From the NCBI GenBank assembly GCA_003645435.1, contig QNFD01000056.1:1-11127 (forward strand): 11,127 nucleotides of DNA, written 5' to 3'. How positions within the stretch are numbered: position 1 is the first letter of the stretch; each line of letters starts with the position of its first letter. The position numbers and the translations under genes were made by a program. Shown piece by piece: positions 10,158 to 11,127 of this stretch. The notes beneath the pieces are model-generated. The model was not told where the DNA came from, made no database searches, and worked only from the letters and a program-made list of their open reading frames with translations. The DNA is from Gammaproteobacteria bacterium. Its GTDB lineage: Bacteria > Pseudomonadota > Gammaproteobacteria > GCA-001735895.

Positions 10158-10526
10158 GTGGGTGCGTGCGTCGGTGAGTCTTTCCCCAGGCGGTCGAGAC
10201 TTACGCGTGCTTTCGAGTTTCAGCAGGTTTTTAAGAACAACTTTCGATGTGCTGATTCCTGTATTACGATCCTGGTTGGAAGAAAAACCGGTGACGGACC
10301 GCGCCTGGGATTTGCGGTAGCGCGTAAACAGATACCAACAGCTGTAAAACGGAACCAGTTGAAACGACTGTTTCGCGAAAGCTTCCGTAAAACGCAACAT
10401 CGATTGCCGGCACGAGACCTGGTGATCATGGTAAGACGCGAAATACTTTTAACCGGACCGGAAAAGATTCTGGCCTCCCTGGATCAACATTGGAATAGCA
10501 TCATAAAAAAATGCGAAAACTCCTGA
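10158..10526 (+). CDS. rnpA: Ribonuclease P protein component
   Basis: The basic protein that binds the RNase P RNA and helps process the 5' ends of tRNA precursors. From the GTG at 10158 it has 122 residues (E. coli 119). The FPRRSRLTR segment follows at residues 9-17, matching the FPRELRL of E. coli RnpA, and the RNR motif [14 protein letters not shown] is at 64-77. GTG is chosen because it sits one base after the rpmH stop and gives the family length; E. coli rnpA also uses GTG. No Shine-Dalgarno sequence is visible, so coupling to rpmH is likely. The frame stays open back to an ATG at 10068 inside rpmH, which would give 152 residues; I consider that less likely. The 3' end overlaps yidD by 16 bases. 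Confidence 0.93.
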   Translation: MGACVGESFPRRSRLTRAFEFQQVFKNNFRCADSCITILVGRKTGDGPRLGFAVARKQIPTAVKRNQLKRLFRESFRKTQHRLPARDLVIMVRREILLTGPEKILASLDQHWNSIIKKCENS

Positions 10527-10759
10527 TAGCACCATTCATATTATTGATCCAGGCTTATCGCTATCTGCTAAGCCCCCTGCTCGGCAATCATTGCCGCTAC
10601 ACTCCGAGTTGTTCGCAGTATGCAATCGAAGCAATCGAAGCTCATGGCGTTATCAAGGGCTTTTGGCTGGCGCTGAAACGCGTGGGTAGTTGTCATCCCT
10701 GGCACGCCGGCGGATATGATCCGGTTCCGGGCGCAGGTACAGAGCATAAAAATGGATAA
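10511..10759 (+). CDS. yidD: Membrane protein insertion efficiency factor YidD
   Basis: An 82-residue protein that assists YidC/Sec-dependent insertion of inner-membrane proteins. It has an N-terminal amphipathic, hydrophobic stretch ([21 protein letters not shown], about 4-24) and the family signature [15 protein letters not shown] (28-42), then GFWLALKR (50-57) and [14 protein letters not shown] (60-73). The three conserved cysteines C28, C34 and C61 are present. The ATG overlaps the end of rnpA by 16 bases and lacks its own Shine-Dalgarno sequence, so translation should be coupled. Its stop overlaps the yidC start by 8 bases. Confidence 0.97.
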   Translation: MRKLLIAPFILLIQAYRYLLSPLLGNHCRYTPSCSQYAIEAIEAHGVIKGFWLALKRVGSCHPWHAGGYDPVPGAGTEHKNG

Positions 10760-11127
10760 TACTCGCCTATTTTTATTTGCGGCGCTGGTCTTTGTCGGCA
10801 TGTTGTTGTGGCAGCAGTGGCAGGCTGATTATGGCCCGCAGCCAGTGGCGTCATCCGACAGCCAGGTTGGGAACACCGCCAGCGGCACCGGTACAGGGCA
10901 GCAGGCTGTCGTCGACGATTTACCCGACCTCGCCGAAGGGATCAGCAAGGACAGCTCGCAAGGCGACTCGGCAGGTACAACGTCAAGCGCCGAGACGCAA
11001 CAACTGGTGCGCGTCGATACCGATGTCTTCGAGGTGTTGATCGATACCCGCGGCGGCGTCATCCGTTCGCTCAAACTGAAACAGTACCCGATTTCGCTGG
11101 AGCAACCCGACGAGGGGCTCGAACTGG
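10752..11127 (+). CDS. yidC: Membrane protein insertase YidC, N-terminal part (cut by window end)
   Basis: The inner-membrane insertase that works alone or with SecYEG. Only the first 125 residues of an expected 540-560 are in the window. It begins [20 protein letters not shown], an uncleaved N-terminal TM helix (about residues 5-20), followed by [12 protein letters not shown] low-complexity Ser/Gly/Thr/Gln/Asp linker runs from about 33 to 83. The start of the periplasmic beta-supersandwich domain follows ([29 protein letters not shown], given here only as landmarks R87, D89, D91, E94, D98, G100, G101). This N-terminal arrangement is that of gram-negative YidC. The ATG overlaps the yidD stop by 8 bases. 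The reading frame is open to the last base. Confidence 0.95.
   Translation, partial: MDNTRLFLFAALVFVGMLLWQQWQADYGPQPVASSDSQVGNTASGTGTGQQAVVDDLPDLAEGISKDSSQGDSAGTTSSAETQQLVRVDTDVFEVLIDTRGGVIRSLKLKQYPISLEQPDEGLEL

Noticed and set aside
10829..11074. Minus-strand ORF of 81 codons and a plus-strand ORF in another frame over yidC
   Set aside because: Both lie over the yidC linker, whose simple composition keeps other frames open. yidC itself is clear from its start and context.

Overview
The window is the replication-origin neighbourhood of a gammaproteobacterial chromosome. The evidence is the conserved block gyrB-recF-dnaN-dnaA on the minus strand facing away from rpmH-rnpA-yidD-yidC on the plus strand, with DnaA boxes around dnaA. 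The proteins track the E. coli/Pseudomonas forms closely: GyrB has 801 residues with the long gammaproteobacterial TOPRIM insert, DnaN has 366 residues ending in VMPMRL, and PrlC begins MTNPLL. ParB-type parS sites rather than a GATC-rich origin point away from Enterobacterales and towards a Pseudomonas-like organisation. I cannot name a genus from the sequence.

Layout, left to right. 11-2050 (minus): prlC, oligopeptidase A. 2108-3317 (minus): a two-gene operon of lemA followed by a small two-TM protein that resembles GIDE-type membrane proteins. 3388-3567: a 180-bp nested palindromic element that abuts the gyrB stop codon. 3566-5971 gyrB, 5980-7050 recF, 7083-8183 dnaN and 8381-9697 dnaA (all minus) form the replication cluster. 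Two 16-bp parS sites lie inside recF. The dnaN-dnaA gap (8184-8380) and the dnaA-rpmH gap (9698-10021) both carry DnaA boxes and together are the best oriC candidate. 10022-10156 rpmH, 10158-10526 rnpA, 10511-10759 yidD and 10752-11127 yidC (cut by the window end), all plus, form a tightly overlapping operon.

Functionally, DnaA opens the origin, the DnaN clamp, RecF and GyrB support replication, repair and supercoiling, and the parS sites would let ParB/ParA segregate the newly copied origin. The rightward operon makes ribosomal protein L34, the RNase P protein subunit, and two inner-membrane insertion factors. All genes on both sides run away from the dnaA/rpmH interval, as expected for leading-strand genes diverging from an origin.

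The coding content is conventional. The least explained feature is the palindromic element at 3388-3567, together with a look-alike of its terminal sequence at 9877-9901 in the origin region. It may be an uncharacterised intergenic repeat family, but only a genome-wide search can show that.
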